This document shows positions 39,755 to 49,537 of a stretch of 64,000 nucleotides of DNA, piece by piece. The DNA is taken from positions 2,418,001 to 2,482,000 of the forward strand of contig NZ_CP107880.1 of assembly GCF_036013745.1 (NCBI RefSeq). The letters run 5' to 3'. How positions within the stretch are numbered: position 1 is the first letter of the stretch; every line of letters starts with the position of its first letter. This DNA comes from Streptomyces sp. NBC_00483 (GTDB taxonomy: Bacteria > Actinomycetota > Actinomycetes > Streptomycetales > Streptomycetaceae). Made by a program: the position numbers and the translations under genes. The notes under the pieces were generated by a model. That model was not told where the DNA came from. It did no database searches and worked only from the letters and a program-made list of their open reading frames with translations.

Positions 39755-40627
39755 GTGACGGACCCCTTGAGTGACATCCAACGCGTCGGCGTGGTGGGTT
39801 GCGGCCAGATGGGCGCCGGAATCGCGGAGGTCTGCGCCCGTGCGGGACTCGACGTGAAGGTGGCCGAGACCACCGGCGAGGCCCTGGAGTACGGGCGCAC
39901 GCGGCTGCTGAGCTCCCTCTCGAAGGCGGCCTCGCGCGGCAAGATCACCGAGGAGGAGTTGGCCGAGACGCAGGAGCGCCTCACGTTCACCACGGACCTC
40001 GGTGAGTTCTCCGACCGCGACCTCGTCATCGAGGCGGTCGTCGAGAACGAGCAGGTGAAGACGGAGATCTTCCAGGTCCTCGACCAGGTCGTGACCCGGT
40101 CCGACGCGATCCTCGCGTCGAACACCTCCTCCATCCCGCTGGTGAAGCTGGCCGTGGCGACGTCCCGCCCGGACCACGTGGTCGGCATCCACTTCTTCAA
40201 CCCGGCGCCGGTGCAGAAGCTCGTCGAGCTGATCCCGGCGCTCACCACGTCCGAGGGCACGATCAGCCGCGCCCAGGTCATGGTGGAGAAGATCCTCGGC
40301 AAGCACGCGATCCGCGCCCAGGACCGCTCGGGCTTCGTGGTGAACGCGCTGCTCGTGCCGTATCTGCTCTCCTCCATCCGGATGTTCGAGTCGGGCATCG
40401 CGAGCCGCGAGGACATCGACAACGGGATGGAGCTCGGCTGCGCCCACCCGATGGGCCCGCTCAAGCTCTCCGACCTGATCGGCCTCGACACCATCGTCTC
40501 CATCGCGGACTCGATGTACGACGAGTACAAGGAGCCGCTGTACGCCGCTCCCCCGCTGCTGCAGCGGATGGTCGACGCCGGTCGGCTCGGCCGCAAGAGC
40601 GGTTCGGGCTTCTACACCTACGCCTGA
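39755..40627 (+). CDS. 3-hydroxybutyryl-CoA dehydrogenase
   Basis: A 290-residue NAD(P)-dependent 3-hydroxyacyl-CoA dehydrogenase. The Rossmann loop is VGVVGCGQMGAGIAEVCARAG, the catalytic His lies in VVGIHFFNPAPVQKLVELI and the C-terminal dimer domain includes DRSGFVVNALLVPYLLSSIRMFESGIAS and GCAHPMGPLKLSDLIGLD. It interconverts 3-hydroxybutyryl-CoA and acetoacetyl-CoA; in Streptomyces such enzymes also feed ethylmalonyl-CoA or polyketide precursor routes. GTG 39755 (VTDPLSDIQR) was chosen with GAAAGG upstream; the longer open frame upstream lacks homology. A 13-bp terminator follows. Confidence 0.93.
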   Translation: MTDPLSDIQRVGVVGCGQMGAGIAEVCARAGLDVKVAETTGEALEYGRTRLLSSLSKAASRGKITEEELAETQERLTFTTDLGEFSDRDLVIEAVVENEQVKTEIFQVLDQVVTRSDAILASNTSSIPLVKLAVATSRPDHVVGIHFFNPAPVQKLVELIPALTTSEGTISRAQVMVEKILGKHAIRAQDRSGFVVNALLVPYLLSSIRMFESGIASREDIDNGMELGCAHPMGPLKLSDLIGLDTIVSIADSMYDEYKEPLYAAPPLLQRMVDAGRLGRKSGSGFYTYA

Positions 40628-40646
40628 CCACGCAGCGTAATCCGCA

Positions 40647-40682
40647 AGTGGGCCCGGTGTTCTTCGGAGCACCGGGCCCACT
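40647..40682 (+). terminator. Terminator after the hydroxybutyryl-CoA dehydrogenase gene
   Basis: Perfect 13-bp inverted repeat AGTGGGCCCGGTG / CACCGGGCCCACT with a 10-base loop. Confidence 0.9.
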
Positions 40683-40756
40683 GCGTTCGCACGGGGAGTG
40701 CGCAACTGACCCGCATATGCCGTTCGCACACGCTCCCGCCGCGTCCACCAGGCGAG

Positions 40757-40795
40757 TTGACTCCGGTCTGTACATCAGTGAAGACACGACTGATG
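40757..40795 (+). promoter_or_regulatory. Promoter-like TTGACT with an overlapping inverted repeat
   Basis: TTGACT at 40757-40762 is followed by CATCAGT (40773-40779) and ACTGATG (40789-40795), a 7-bp inverted repeat with a 9-bp spacer. It lies upstream of the small coiled-coil membrane gene (start 40821). Operator function is a guess from position. Confidence 0.4.
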
Positions 40796-40820
40796 CCACG
40801 ATCGAGAAAGGAGCCAACTC

Positions 40821-41078
40821 GTGACCACCGACCCGGATAATCCCGTGGTCCCGGAAGAACTCGCAGAGTTACGACGGGTTTTCGAGGTTCAACTGACCCG
40901 CATCGACGGTCAACTGGCCCTGCACACACACCGCGACGACCAGACCGCCAAGGATCAGGACGATCTCAGTACCCGGCTCAGCGCGCTCGAGAACACTCGC
41001 TGGCCGTTGCCCACGGTGGCCGCGCTGACCTCGGTCGGCGCGTTGGCCATCACGGTGTGGCAGGCCCTCGGACACTAG
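40821..41078 (+). CDS. Small coiled-coil protein with C-terminal membrane anchor
   Basis: An 85-residue protein. Residues about 11-60 are charged and heptad-like (ELAELRRVFEVQLTRIDGQLAL, DDQTAKDQDDLSTRLSALE), followed by one transmembrane segment (TVAALTSVGALAITVWQAL). This layout is common in small actinobacterial and phage-associated membrane proteins; no function can be assigned. GTG 40821 follows GAAAGGAG. It converges with the Nudix gene 13 bp away. Confidence 0.7.
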   Translation: MTTDPDNPVVPEELAELRRVFEVQLTRIDGQLALHTHRDDQTAKDQDDLSTRLSALENTRWPLPTVAALTSVGALAITVWQALGH

Positions 41079-41091
41079 CCCCCGAAGGGTG

Positions 41092-41622
41092 CTAGCCGAG
41101 GTTGTGGTGGTGCAGGAGAAGTAGTGCCGCCGCCATGTTGGCGGCCGGGACCTCTCCGCGAGCGATCATGTCGGGGACGAGTTTGAGCGGGACCCATTCC
41201 CTGCGGTCCGACTCGAAATCGTCCTGGGGGTGGCCGATGTACGTTCCCTCGTCGGTCCAGTAGATGTGGTGCCGGGCGTCCGTGAGGCCGTTGGACGGTT
41301 CGACGCTCATCAGGTGCCGCAGCGGTCCCGGCCGCCAGCCGGTCTCCTCCTCCAATTCCCTTGCCGCCGCGTACGCGATGTCCTCCCCGTCCTCGACGAC
41401 ACCCGCGGCGAGTTCCCAGCCCCAGCTGTCGGTGATGAAGCGGTGCCGCCACAGCAGGAGCACCTCGTGCGCCTCATTGACGATCGTGGCGACAGCCACG
41501 GCGCGCAGGCGTATCACGAAGTGATCGAGGTGCCGGCCGTCCGGCAGAGCGACGTCTGCCAGGTTGACGCTGAACCATCGGTTTGCATACACAGTTTGTT
41601 CGTTCTGTTTCGTCCACTGCAC
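41092..41622 (-). CDS. Nudix hydrolase
   Basis: A 176-residue Nudix protein. The Nudix box GVVEDGEDIAYAAARELEEETGW (residues about 74-96) contains the metal-binding REL-EE core. It resembles ADP-sugar or nucleoside-diphosphate-X hydrolases, with VANRWFSV-like N-terminal strands as in ADP-ribose pyrophosphatases; the substrate cannot be fixed. It lies 72 bp downstream of the NsdA-like gene on the same strand. Confidence 0.88.
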   Translation of the reverse strand: MQWTKQNEQTVYANRWFSVNLADVALPDGRHLDHFVIRLRAVAVATIVNEAHEVLLLWRHRFITDSWGWELAAGVVEDGEDIAYAAARELEEETGWRPGPLRHLMSVEPSNGLTDARHHIYWTDEGTYIGHPQDDFESDRREWVPLKLVPDMIARGEVPAANMAAALLLLHHHNLG

Positions 41623-41694
41623 GGTTCTGCCACCTTCCGCCGAGTTGCTGGCAATATCGCAGCAGTGGCGTCCGCGGGCTCCCCGCGTAAAGGC

Positions 41695-43035
41695 TCACAG
41701 TGGTACGCGCAGCGCTCCATCGATGAGTTCGGCGGCCTCGGCCGTACCTGCGCATCCGCTGCGCACGAGGTGTTCGCGGACGGCCCTGAGTCTGTCGCGC
41801 AAGCGCTGCGACTCCATGCCCCGAGCGGTCTCGGCCATTTCCACGGCGGTGGCCACGGCCTGTTCCGCGTTCCCCTGTCTGAGTTGGATCTGGCTGAGCA
41901 CCGCGAGCCGGTGCACACGTCCCCGATCGTGCGCCGGAGTGTGCACTGCCTCCTGCGCGTGCTCCTTGGCGGCCGCGTAGTCCCCGAGGCTCAACAGGGC
42001 CTCCGCCACCTGTACGTTGACGAATCCCGGCTGCACGTAACCGGTCTCGTCCGGCTCGTGTCCGCGCCGGATGCGATCGGCGGCGGACTCGGCACGCCGG
42101 ATGCACTCCAGGGCGCTCGTGCCGTCACCGAGGTGTGCGTACGCCTTCGCCTGCATCGCGTACAGATCGGACGCGAGCGCGGGCGTGATGTGCCGCCCCG
42201 CGGCACGCAGCGCGGCCTCCGCGAAGGCGACGGCCTGTCGGTAGTCGCGCATGTGCAGCGACTGGTTGACGAGCAGTGCGATGACGTACGCCCCAAGTCC
42301 CCTGTCCGCGCTGGCCTTTGCGAGCCGGAGGGCCTGGTGGAAATAGCGCTGCGCGAGCCCGTGCGCGTCGGAGTCGTAGGCGCAGATACCGGCGATGGCC
42401 ACCAAACCGCCCGTGGCGCGGTGCAGTTGGCGTCCCGTGTCGTCGGTGTAGCTGCCGCGCAGGAGGGGCGCCGCCTCGCTGTTGAGGAAGCCGACGATGC
42501 GGCTGCGCGTCGCGATGCCGCCCGCCTTGCGGTACATCTGCTCGTAGTGGGCGCGGGCCGAGCGCATCATCTCCAGGTCGGCGACGCTCACCGGGTGGCG
42601 GCCGCCGCGCGAGACGTCGTTGTCCTCGGGCGGGTTCTCCCACTCCCACACCGGCATGACGGCCGGCGTGCCGGTGACCGCGGGCGCGTCCAGGATGTGC
42701 CGGCGCTGCTGCTCGTCGGAGCGCCACAGAGCGGTGGCCCGCTCCACGAAGCCGGACAGCGTCGTCACGTGCGCCGTGGCGGGCTCGCAGGAGACGCCGA
42801 GGCCGATGTCGTCGAGGGTGACGTGCCGCTGAAGCCGCGCCGCCAGCACCTCGCAGATCAGGTCGGGCACCTGGCCGCGCGGCCGCTGGCCCTTCAGCCA
42901 GCGGGCGACCGCCGTGTGTTCGTAGCGGAGGGCGAGGCCGCGCGCCTTGCCCACCTGGTTCACATGTGCCGCGAGTCCCGCATGGGAGATTCCGGCCTCG
43001 TCGAGAATCGCGTCGAGCAGGGTGTTGGGCTGCAT
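41695..43035 (-). CDS. NsdA-like TPR regulatory protein with N-terminal helix-turn-helix
   Basis: A 446-residue Streptomyces-type regulator. The N terminus (LLDAILDEAGISHAGLAAHVNQVGKARGLALRYEHTAVARWLKGQRPRG) is HTH-like, and residues about 200-430 form helical TPR-like repeats (ALRLAKASADRG, QAVAFAEAALRAAG, YAAAKEHAQEAVHT). This plan recalls NsdA, a TPR protein that represses differentiation and antibiotic production in Streptomyces, but it is not NsdA itself. GGAGG lies six bases before ATG 43035. Its neighbours are a Nudix hydrolase and a SpoIIE-type phosphatase. The developmental role is inference. Confidence 0.72.
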   Translation of the reverse strand: MQPNTLLDAILDEAGISHAGLAAHVNQVGKARGLALRYEHTAVARWLKGQRPRGQVPDLICEVLAARLQRHVTLDDIGLGVSCEPATAHVTTLSGFVERATALWRSDEQQRRHILDAPAVTGTPAVMPVWEWENPPEDNDVSRGGRHPVSVADLEMMRSARAHYEQMYRKAGGIATRSRIVGFLNSEAAPLLRGSYTDDTGRQLHRATGGLVAIAGICAYDSDAHGLAQRYFHQALRLAKASADRGLGAYVIALLVNQSLHMRDYRQAVAFAEAALRAAGRHITPALASDLYAMQAKAYAHLGDGTSALECIRRAESAADRIRRGHEPDETGYVQPGFVNVQVAEALLSLGDYAAAKEHAQEAVHTPAHDRGRVHRLAVLSQIQLRQGNAEQAVATAVEMAETARGMESQRLRDRLRAVREHLVRSGCAGTAEAAELIDGALRVPL

Positions 43036-43231
43036 CGAGAGCCTCCGTTGCCCGCCATTGGCCCGGTGCCGCCAGCCTAGTCGAGGGGTGTTCACACGGG
43101 GTGTGATCGGAATGCCCAAGTCCGTGGCGTGTGCGCGCTGTTGTGGCTGGTTGGTACCCGCTTGACTGAACTGCCTCGCAAGAGGCCGGCCGGGCCGTCG
43201 GCTCCCCCTCGTACAGCGCGGCGGCCCGAAC

Positions 43232-43288
43232 CCGCGTCGTCCGCCCGTTCGCCTGCCCGACACACTCCGCGACGGGCGGACGACGCGG
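43232..43288 (-). terminator. Long hairpin after the SpoIIE-type phosphatase gene
   Basis: Exact 16-bp inverted repeat CCGCGTCGTCCGCCCG (43232-43247) / CGGGCGGACGACGCGG (43273-43288) with a 25-base loop, 36 bp past the phosphatase stop. The remainder of the 43036-43323 gap should hold the promoter of the NsdA-like gene; nothing else was recognised. Confidence 0.65.
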
Positions 43289-43323
43289 CCCCCGGCCTCG
43301 TACGGTCGTGAACGGCCGGGAGT

Positions 43324-44409
43324 TCAGAGCACCTTGTGGGCGGTGCACACGACGGGTCCGGCGTGCTGGGCGGGCACCCGGCTCCGGTCGTTGCGCAGCA
43401 CGAGCAGCGCGGCGTCGTCGCAGATCCGGCCGCCGGCGTGGCACAGGAGCCGGGTGTAGACGGCGTGGATGACGGCCTGGGGCATGATGGGGCCACGGCG
43501 CAGGGCCCCGTCGAGCGTGGACCGCAGCGGGAAGAACCGGCCATGGTGATCGCGGGCGTCCTCGATGCCGTCGGTGTGCAGCAGGAGCCCTTCGCCGGGC
43601 CTGATCCGCCCGCAGCGCACGGGCGGCAGCTCGGCGGGCAGCGGGAACGGGCCGAGCGGCGGCATCGGATCGCCACCGCTCATCGGCTCCACGCAGCGCA
43701 CGGCGCCGGGACGCAGCAGATACGGCCACGGGTGACCGCAGTTGAGGGCGTGCACCGCGCCGTCCCGCCGGATCTCCAGGAGCAGCACCGTCACGAACTC
43801 CTCCGCGACCGGGTTCTCCGGCTCCCCTCCCCCGGCGGCGGGATGCTCCTCCCGGGCGCGCTGGCGCAGATAGCGGGCGTGCGCGCGCTCCAACCGCCGC
43901 AGCAGCGCCCCGAGTTCGTCCTCGTCGTGCGCGGCCTCGCGAAAGCTGCCGAGGACGGCGCCGACGGTGCCGAGCGCCGCGATCCCGTGCCCTCGTACGT
44001 CGCCCATGACCACGCGGACGCCGTGGTCGGTGGCGACGACGTCGTACAGGTCGCCGCCGATGCTGGCGCCGCGGTCGGCGGAGAGCTGTCCTGCGGCGAG
44101 CGCGAGACCGTCGAGCCGGGACGGCAGCGGGCGCAGCAGCGCGGACTGCGCGGCGTCCGCGACGGCCCGCGCCTCGCTCAACTCCCGCATCAGGGTGTGG
44201 CGCACGCGCAATATCAGCCCGGTGCCGACGGCGAAGAAGACGGCGCTGGTTGCGATCCGCGCGCCTAACCCGTCCAACTGCGCGAGCGGGCAGACGAACT
44301 TGTACGTCATGGCGACCGCGCCCCACACGGTCGGCAGGCCCAGCATCAACGTGCGCCGGGCACGCCTCGGTTCGAGTCCCGTGGGCGCCTTGGTCTTGAT
44401 ACGGATCAT
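43324..44409 (-). CDS. Membrane-anchored PP2C/SpoIIE-family serine phosphatase
   Basis: A 361-residue protein. Two hydrophobic segments near the N terminus (about 20-70: LMLGLPTVWGAVAMTYKF, TSAVFFAVGTGLILRV) anchor it. The SpoIIE-type PPM phosphatase domain covers about 100-345 with metal ligands in IGGDLYDVV, VVMGDVRGHGIAA and ICDDAALLVLRND. It should dephosphorylate a STAS-domain anti-anti-sigma factor, as is typical for Streptomyces RsbU-like enzymes; the target is not adjacent. ATG 44409. Loops rich in Gly/Glu/Pro (EEHPAAGGGEPENP) interrupt the domain. Confidence 0.88.
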   Translation of the reverse strand: MIRIKTKAPTGLEPRRARRTLMLGLPTVWGAVAMTYKFVCPLAQLDGLGARIATSAVFFAVGTGLILRVRHTLMRELSEARAVADAAQSALLRPLPSRLDGLALAAGQLSADRGASIGGDLYDVVATDHGVRVVMGDVRGHGIAALGTVGAVLGSFREAAHDEDELGALLRRLERAHARYLRQRAREEHPAAGGGEPENPVAEEFVTVLLLEIRRDGAVHALNCGHPWPYLLRPGAVRCVEPMSGGDPMPPLGPFPLPAELPPVRCGRIRPGEGLLLHTDGIEDARDHHGRFFPLRSTLDGALRRGPIMPQAVIHAVYTRLLCHAGGRICDDAALLVLRNDRSRVPAQHAGPVVCTAHKVL

Positions 44410-44420
44410 GCCGACGGCCC

Positions 44421-44447
44421 CCTAGGGTCTGTCGTTTGGATCAGGCC
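44421..44447. other. Dispersed Streptomyces motif AGGGTCTGTCGTTTGGATCA
   Basis: I recall variants of AGGGyCTGTCGTTTGGATCA as frequent intergenic sequences in Streptomyces. A related TAGGGCCTGTCGGTCA lies near 38356. The role is unknown and the recurrence claim is from memory only. Confidence 0.3.
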
Positions 44448-44520
44448 GGGCGACCGCAATGATTCTGTCGACCGTCTGCCCGTTCCGGACCGGATCATCG
44501 AGAATCCTCACTCGAATGAG

Positions 44521-44556
44521 TGAGGGGTGCACCCGGTCTCCCGGATACACCCCTCA
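44521..44556 (-). terminator. Terminator after pheT
   Basis: TGAGGGGTG (44521-44529) pairs with CACCCCTCA (44548-44556), with an inner CCGG/CCGG pairing. It lies 36 bp past the pheT stop. Confidence 0.75.
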
Positions 44557-44591
44557 GCTGCGGCTGTGCGCGCTGTCACGCGCCGGCGCTG

Positions 44592-47105
44592 TTACGCGCC
44601 GCGCAGCACCGCGCCCGTACGCTCGGCGGCGAGCGCCACCGCGGCGTCGCGGGCGGCCGACGCCTCGTCGGCCTTCAGCGTGCGGTCGCCGGCCCGGAAG
44701 CACAGCGCGTAGGCGAGCGACTTCTTGTCGTCGCCGAGCTGCTCCGCGTTCTCGTACACGTCGAACAGGCGGATGGACTCCAGGAGTTCACCGGCGCCCT
44801 CGCGCAGCGCCTTCTCGACCTCGGCGGCCGGGACGGTCTTGTCGACGATGAGCGCGACGTCCTGCGTGGCGACGGGGAACGTGGAGATCCGCGGCGCCTC
44901 CAGCAGGCCGGTGCCGGCCCGCTCCAGGACGTCGAGGTCCAGCTCCATCGCGCAGGTGCGCTCGGGCAGGCTCAGCGCCTTGACGACGCGCGGGTGCAGC
45001 TCACCGGCGTGGCCGACGAGCGTCTCCGTGCCGTCGATGTCGACGTACAGGGCGGCGCAGCGGCCGGGGTGCCACGGCTCGTGCCGGTCGGCGCGGACCG
45101 TGAGCTCCGCGTGCGCCTCGCGGGCGAGGGTGCGCGCGGCCTCGATGGCGTCGGCCCAGTCGGCCGGACGGCCCTTGCCCCACCAGCCGGCCTGCTCGCG
45201 GGCGCCCGCGAGGACGACGGCGGCACGGCGCGGCTGCTCGGGCAGCGCGGCGTCCAGACCGGCGATCTCCTCGTCGGTCGGGCGGCGGTCGACGGGGAGG
45301 CGGACCGGGGCGGTCTCCTCACCGGTCGGCCGGAACACCAGGCCGGTCTCGAAGAGCGCCAGGTCGTGGCTGCCGCGGCCGTCGTTGCGGCGCAGCGCGT
45401 TCAGCAGACCCGGCAGCAGCGTCGTACGGAGCGCGGGCTCCTCGTCGTTGAGCGGGTTGATCAGCTTGACGACCTTGCGGCGGGCGTCGTCCGCCTCCAG
45501 GCCGAGCTGGTCGAAGACGCCCTCGCCCAGGAACGGGTAGTTGAGCGCCTCGACGTACCCGGCACCGGCCAGCGCGCGGCCGACACGGCGGTGCAGGCGC
45601 TGCCGCGCGGTCAGGCCACGGCCCGCCGGGGGCTTCGGCAGCGTGGAGGGCAGGTTCTCGTAGCCCTCCAGGCGGATGACCTCTTCGGCGAGGTCGTTCG
45701 GGTCCACGAGGTCGGGGCGCCAGGACGGCACGGTGACCGTCAGGACGTCCTGCCCGTACGCGTCGCAGCCGACCTGCTGGAGGCGGCGCACCACGGTCTC
45801 GCGGCCGTACGCCACGCCCGCCACCTTGTCCGGGTGGTCGGCCGGGACGGTGATGGTGTGCGGCCCGGACGGGGCGACGACCTCGGTGACACCCGGCTCG
45901 GCCTTGCCGCCCGCGAGCAGCACGAGCAGGTCGACGGCGCGCTGGGCGGCGGCCGAAGCGGCCTCCGGGTCGACGCCGCGCTCGAAGCGCTTGGACGCCT
46001 CGGAGGACAGCTTGTGGCGGCGCGCGGTGCGGGCGATGGAGACGGCGTCGAAGTGCGCGGCCTCGATGACGACGTCGGTGGTGCCGGCCGTCTCCTCGTG
46101 GTCCGCGATCTCCGTGTTGGCGCCGCCCATCACGCCGGCGAGGCCGATCGGGCCGCGCTCGTCGGTGATGACCAGGTCCTCGGCGTCGAGCTTGCGCTTG
46201 GTGCCGTCGAGGGTGGTGAGCTGCTCGCCCTGCTCGGCGCGGCGGACGCCGATCGCGCCCTGTACGAGGGAGCGGTCGTAGGCGTGCAGCGGCTGGCCGA
46301 GCTCCATCATCACGTAGTTCGTGACGTCGACGGCGAGCGAGATCGGGCGCATGCCGACCTTCTGCAGACGGCGCTGCAGCCAGATCGGGGAGCGGTAGTC
46401 GGGCGAGAGACCGGCGACGGTGCGCGCGGTGAAGCGGTCGCAGCCGAGGCGGTCGGTGATCTGCACCGGGTAACCGTCGGCGTTCGGCGTCGGCACGTCG
46501 AGGAGCGCCGGGTCGCGCAGCGGCAGACCGTAGGCGATGGCGGCCTCGCGGGCGACGCCGCGGATGGACAGGCAGTCGCCGCGGTTGGCGGTCACCGCGA
46601 TGTCCAGCACCTCGTCGACCAGTTCGAGCAGCTCGATGGCGTCGGTGCCGACCTCGTGCTCCGGCGGCAGCACGATGATGCCGTGCGTGCCGTCGTCGCC
46701 CATGCCGAGCTCGTCGGTGGAGCAGATCATGCCGTGCGAGGTCTTGCCGTACGTCTTGCGCGCGGCGATCGCGAAGTCGCCGGGCAGCACGGCGCCCGGC
46801 AGGACCACGACGACCTTGTCGCCGACGGCGAAGTTCCGGGCGCCGCAGACGATCTCCTGCGGCTCACCGGTGCCGTTGGCCTGACCGACGTCGACGGTGC
46901 AGAAGCGGATGGGCTTCTTGAAGCCCTCCAGCTCCTCGATGGTCAGCACCTGACCGACGACGAGGGGGCCCTTGAGGCCTGCGCCGAGCTGCTCGACCGT
47001 CTCGACCTCGAGCCCTGCGGAAACGAGCTTGGCCTGCACGTCGCGGCCGGTCTCGGAGGCGGGGAGATCGACGTACTCCCGCAGCCAGGAAAGCGGGATA
47101 CGCAT
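44592..47105 (-). CDS. pheT: Phenylalanyl-tRNA synthetase beta subunit
   Basis: An 837-residue beta chain of the alpha2-beta2 enzyme that charges tRNA-Phe. The N terminus [15 protein letters not shown] is diagnostic. The EMAP-like tRNA-binding domain spans about 40-150. The B3/4 editing domain ([21 protein letters not shown]) removes mischarged Tyr. B5 and the C-terminal anticodon-binding FDX-ACB domain ([25 protein letters not shown]) follow. Its ATG at 47105 overlaps the pheS TGA by one base (TGATG), so it is translationally coupled. Confidence 0.98.
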   Translation of the reverse strand: MRIPLSWLREYVDLPASETGRDVQAKLVSAGLEVETVEQLGAGLKGPLVVGQVLTIEELEGFKKPIRFCTVDVGQANGTGEPQEIVCGARNFAVGDKVVVVLPGAVLPGDFAIAARKTYGKTSHGMICSTDELGMGDDGTHGIIVLPPEHEVGTDAIELLELVDEVLDIAVTANRGDCLSIRGVAREAAIAYGLPLRDPALLDVPTPNADGYPVQITDRLGCDRFTARTVAGLSPDYRSPIWLQRRLQKVGMRPISLAVDVTNYVMMELGQPLHAYDRSLVQGAIGVRRAEQGEQLTTLDGTKRKLDAEDLVITDERGPIGLAGVMGGANTEIADHEETAGTTDVVIEAAHFDAVSIARTARRHKLSSEASKRFERGVDPEAASAAAQRAVDLLVLLAGGKAEPGVTEVVAPSGPHTITVPADHPDKVAGVAYGRETVVRRLQQVGCDAYGQDVLTVTVPSWRPDLVDPNDLAEEVIRLEGYENLPSTLPKPPAGRGLTARQRLHRRVGRALAGAGYVEALNYPFLGEGVFDQLGLEADDARRKVVKLINPLNDEEPALRTTLLPGLLNALRRNDGRGSHDLALFETGLVFRPTGEETAPVRLPVDRRPTDEEIAGLDAALPEQPRRAAVVLAGAREQAGWWGKGRPADWADAIEAARTLAREAHAELTVRADRHEPWHPGRCAALYVDIDGTETLVGHAGELHPRVVKALSLPERTCAMELDLDVLERAGTGLLEAPRISTFPVATQDVALIVDKTVPAAEVEKALREGAGELLESIRLFDVYENAEQLGDDKKSLAYALCFRAGDRTLKADEASAARDAAVALAAERTGAVLRGA

Positions 47106-48235
47106 CAGATCTCCATCCCGAACGGCCGGGTGAAGCGGACGTCACCCTCGACCATGTCTCGCATGTCTTCGACGTTGTGGCGGAACATCAGCATCCGTTC
47201 GATGCCGAACCCGAAGGCGAATCCGCTGTACTTCTCGGGGTCCACACCGCAGGCGACGAGCACCTTCGGGTTGACCATGCCGCAGCCGCCCAGCTCGATC
47301 CAGCCCTCGGAGGAGCAGGTGCGGCAGGGGCGGTCCGCGTTGCCGACGGACTCGCCGCGGCACACGTAGCAGACCATGTCCATCTCGGCGGACGGCTCGG
47401 TGAACGGGAAGAAGTTCGGGCGCAGCCGCGTCTTCATGCCCTGGCCGAAGAGCGCCTGGACCATGTGGTCGAGGGTGCCCTTGAGGTCCGCCATGGTCAG
47501 GCCCTCGTCGATGGCGAGGAGCTCGACCTGGTTGAAGACGGGGGTGTGCGTGGCGTCCAGCTCGTCGGAGCGGTACACGCGGCCGGGGCAGATCACGTAG
47601 ACCGGCGGCTCGCGGTCCAGCATCGAGCGGATCTGCACGGGCGAGGTGTGCGTGCGCAGCACGAGACCGGCCTCGTCCGCACCCCCTGCCTCCTTGGCGC
47701 CCTGGACGAAGAAGGTGTCCTGGGTGCCGCGGGCGGGGTGGTCAGGGCCGATGTTGAGCGCGTCGAAGTTGAACCACTCGGCCTCGATCTCCGGGCCCTC
47801 GGCGACCTCGTAGCCCATGGCCACGAAGACGTCCTCGATGCGCTCGGAGAGCGTGGTGAGCGGGTGCCGGGCGCCGGCCTGCTCGCGGTCGTGGGGCAGC
47901 GTGACGTCCACGGCCTCCTCGACCAGGACGCGCGCGTCGCGCTCGGCCTCCAGCTCGGCCTGGCGGGCGGCGAGGCCCCGGCCGACGGCGGCGCGGGCCT
48001 GCCCGACGAGCTTGCCCGCCGCGGCCTTGGCCTGCGGCGGCAGCGCGCCGATCTCGCGGTTGGCGAGCGCCAGCGGCGAGGTGCCGCCGGTGTGCGCGAC
48101 CTTGGCCTCCTGAAGCGCCTCGAGCGAGTCCGCGGCGGCGAAGGCGGCGAGCGCCTCCCCCTGGACGCGCTCGATCTCTTCCGGTTTCAGTGCCTCGACC
48201 TCGACAGGGTCGTACGACTTGTTCGGTGCCGACAT
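47105..48235 (-). CDS. pheS: Phenylalanyl-tRNA synthetase alpha subunit
   Basis: A 376-residue catalytic alpha chain. An N-terminal coiled coil (about 15-100) is followed by class II synthetase motifs: [28 protein letters not shown], motif 2 [24 protein letters not shown] and motif 3 [21 protein letters not shown] 48235 has a GGGAAGAG purine run close upstream. It is the first gene of the pheST unit. A TAGACT hexamer lies about 95 bp upstream and could be its -10 element. Confidence 0.98.
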   Translation of the reverse strand: MSAPNKSYDPVEVEALKPEEIERVQGEALAAFAAADSLEALQEAKVAHTGGTSPLALANREIGALPPQAKAAAGKLVGQARAAVGRGLAARQAELEAERDARVLVEEAVDVTLPHDREQAGARHPLTTLSERIEDVFVAMGYEVAEGPEIEAEWFNFDALNIGPDHPARGTQDTFFVQGAKEAGGADEAGLVLRTHTSPVQIRSMLDREPPVYVICPGRVYRSDELDATHTPVFNQVELLAIDEGLTMADLKGTLDHMVQALFGQGMKTRLRPNFFPFTEPSAEMDMVCYVCRGESVGNADRPCRTCSSEGWIELGGCGMVNPKVLVACGVDPEKYSGFAFGFGIERMLMFRHNVEDMRDMVEGDVRFTRPFGMEI

Positions 48236-48327
48236 CTCTTCCCGTGCTTCCGATTGGCGTGGCTGATGGTCCCGCAGACGCGTTCGACGGCCGTCGAGTG
48301 GCGGGGACGCAAACGTGCCAAAGGACG

Positions 48328-48333
48328 AGTCTA
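48328..48333 (-). promoter_or_regulatory. Possible -10 element of the pheST promoter
   Basis: TAGACT on the minus strand, about 95 bp before the pheS ATG. It matches the Streptomyces -10 consensus (TAgxxT), but no good TTGACN is found 17-18 bp upstream. Confidence 0.3.
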
Positions 48334-48375
48334 ACGGGGGTGAGGTGGGTGACTGCGCCCGTGGTGCCTGGCCGG

Positions 48376-49491
48376 TCAGCTGGTGAGATAGGCCGGCGTC
48401 GCCACGGGCAACGTAAATCGGAACTCGGCGCCGCCACCGGGCGCCCGCCCCACGGTGATCGTCCCGCCGTGGGCTTCGACGATGCCCTTGACGATGTACA
48501 GCCCGAGGCCCGTGCCGCCGCGCTTGCTGCCCCGCCAGAAGCGGGTGAAGACGCGGTTCATGGACTCCTCCGGGATGCCGGGGCCCTCGTCGCTCACGGT
48601 GACCGACGTGCCGGTGGGCCGGGTTGGCTCGACGTCAATGGTGACGGTTCCCTCGCCATGACGCACGGCGTTTTCCAGCAAGTTGCTCAGGACCTGGTCG
48701 ACCTTGTCCGGGTCGGCCCACGGGTCGGGCAGCGGATGCTCGACGCGCAGCAGGAACCGGTCGGCCGACTGCCCCGAGGCGACGTGCGCCTGGATGTGCC
48801 GGGAGACGGCGGCCGCGATGTCGACGGGCTGACGCCGCAGTTCGAGCCGCCCGGAGTCGATGCGGGAGATGTCGAGCAGCTCGGCGATGAGCCGGGTCAC
48901 CCGGTTCGCATCGGCGTCGACCGTCTCCAGCATCAGCCGCTTCTGCTCGTCGGTGAATCGCTCCCACTTGGCGAGCAGCGTCGCGGTGAAGCCCTTGACC
49001 GAGGTCAGCGGGGAGCGCAGCTCGTGGGCGACGGTGGCGATCAGCTCGGCGTGGCTGCGTTCGGTACGCTGCCGGGCCTCGGTGTCCCGCAGCGACACGA
49101 CGACGCGGCGCACGGGCCCGGTCGGCCGGGTGCGCACGTAACGCGCGGTGACCAGCACTTCCCGGCCGCCCGGAAGCAGCAGGTTCCGCTCGGGCTGCCC
49201 GCCCCGGATGGCGAGGCCGCCGTACGGATCGGTGAGCTGCCACCAGCGCCGGCCCTCGAGGTCCTCCAACGGGAGAACGCGCTCGAGCGGCGCGTCCAGC
49301 GCGGTGCCCGCGCGGACCGCGGTGATGCGCTCCGCGGCGGCGTTGAAGCAGATGACGCGGCCGCGCTCGTCCGCGACGACGAGGCCGTCGGGCAGGTCGT
49401 CGGGGTGCACGCCGAGCGTCGCGAGTCCGTCGGGACCGGACGCGTCGGGCCCGGTCAGGCCGCGTGAGCCGCTGCCGTTGACGACGCTCAT
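48376..49491 (-). CDS. PAS-domain sensor histidine kinase
   Basis: A 371-residue cytoplasmic kinase with no transmembrane segment. A PAS domain is at about 25-135 ([31 protein letters not shown]). The HisKA box is [18 protein letters not shown] with phospho-acceptor His156. The HATPase region carries N ([11 protein letters not shown]), G1 ([11 protein letters not shown]) and G2 ([12 protein letters not shown]) boxes. No response regulator is adjacent, so it is an orphan kinase here. Start ATG 49491 has a GGGAG-rich upstream stretch. It lies 46 bp downstream of the rRNA methyltransferase gene. Confidence 0.92.
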   Translation of the reverse strand: MSVVNGSGSRGLTGPDASGPDGLATLGVHPDDLPDGLVVADERGRVICFNAAAERITAVRAGTALDAPLERVLPLEDLEGRRWWQLTDPYGGLAIRGGQPERNLLLPGGREVLVTARYVRTRPTGPVRRVVVSLRDTEARQRTERSHAELIATVAHELRSPLTSVKGFTATLLAKWERFTDEQKRLMLETVDADANRVTRLIAELLDISRIDSGRLELRRQPVDIAAAVSRHIQAHVASGQSADRFLLRVEHPLPDPWADPDKVDQVLSNLLENAVRHGEGTVTIDVEPTRPTGTSVTVSDEGPGIPEESMNRVFTRFWRGSKRGGTGLGLYIVKGIVEAHGGTITVGRAPGGGAEFRFTLPVATPAYLTS

Positions 49492-49537
49492 CTCCCGCGC
49501 TCCCCCTCCCGGCGGTCGATCCGGAAGAGTCACCCTA

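Noticed and set aside
44520..47369. 949-codon plus-strand open frame
   Set aside because: Runs opposite pheT and pheS, which are unambiguous; the translated chain has no domain and mirrors the sense codons.
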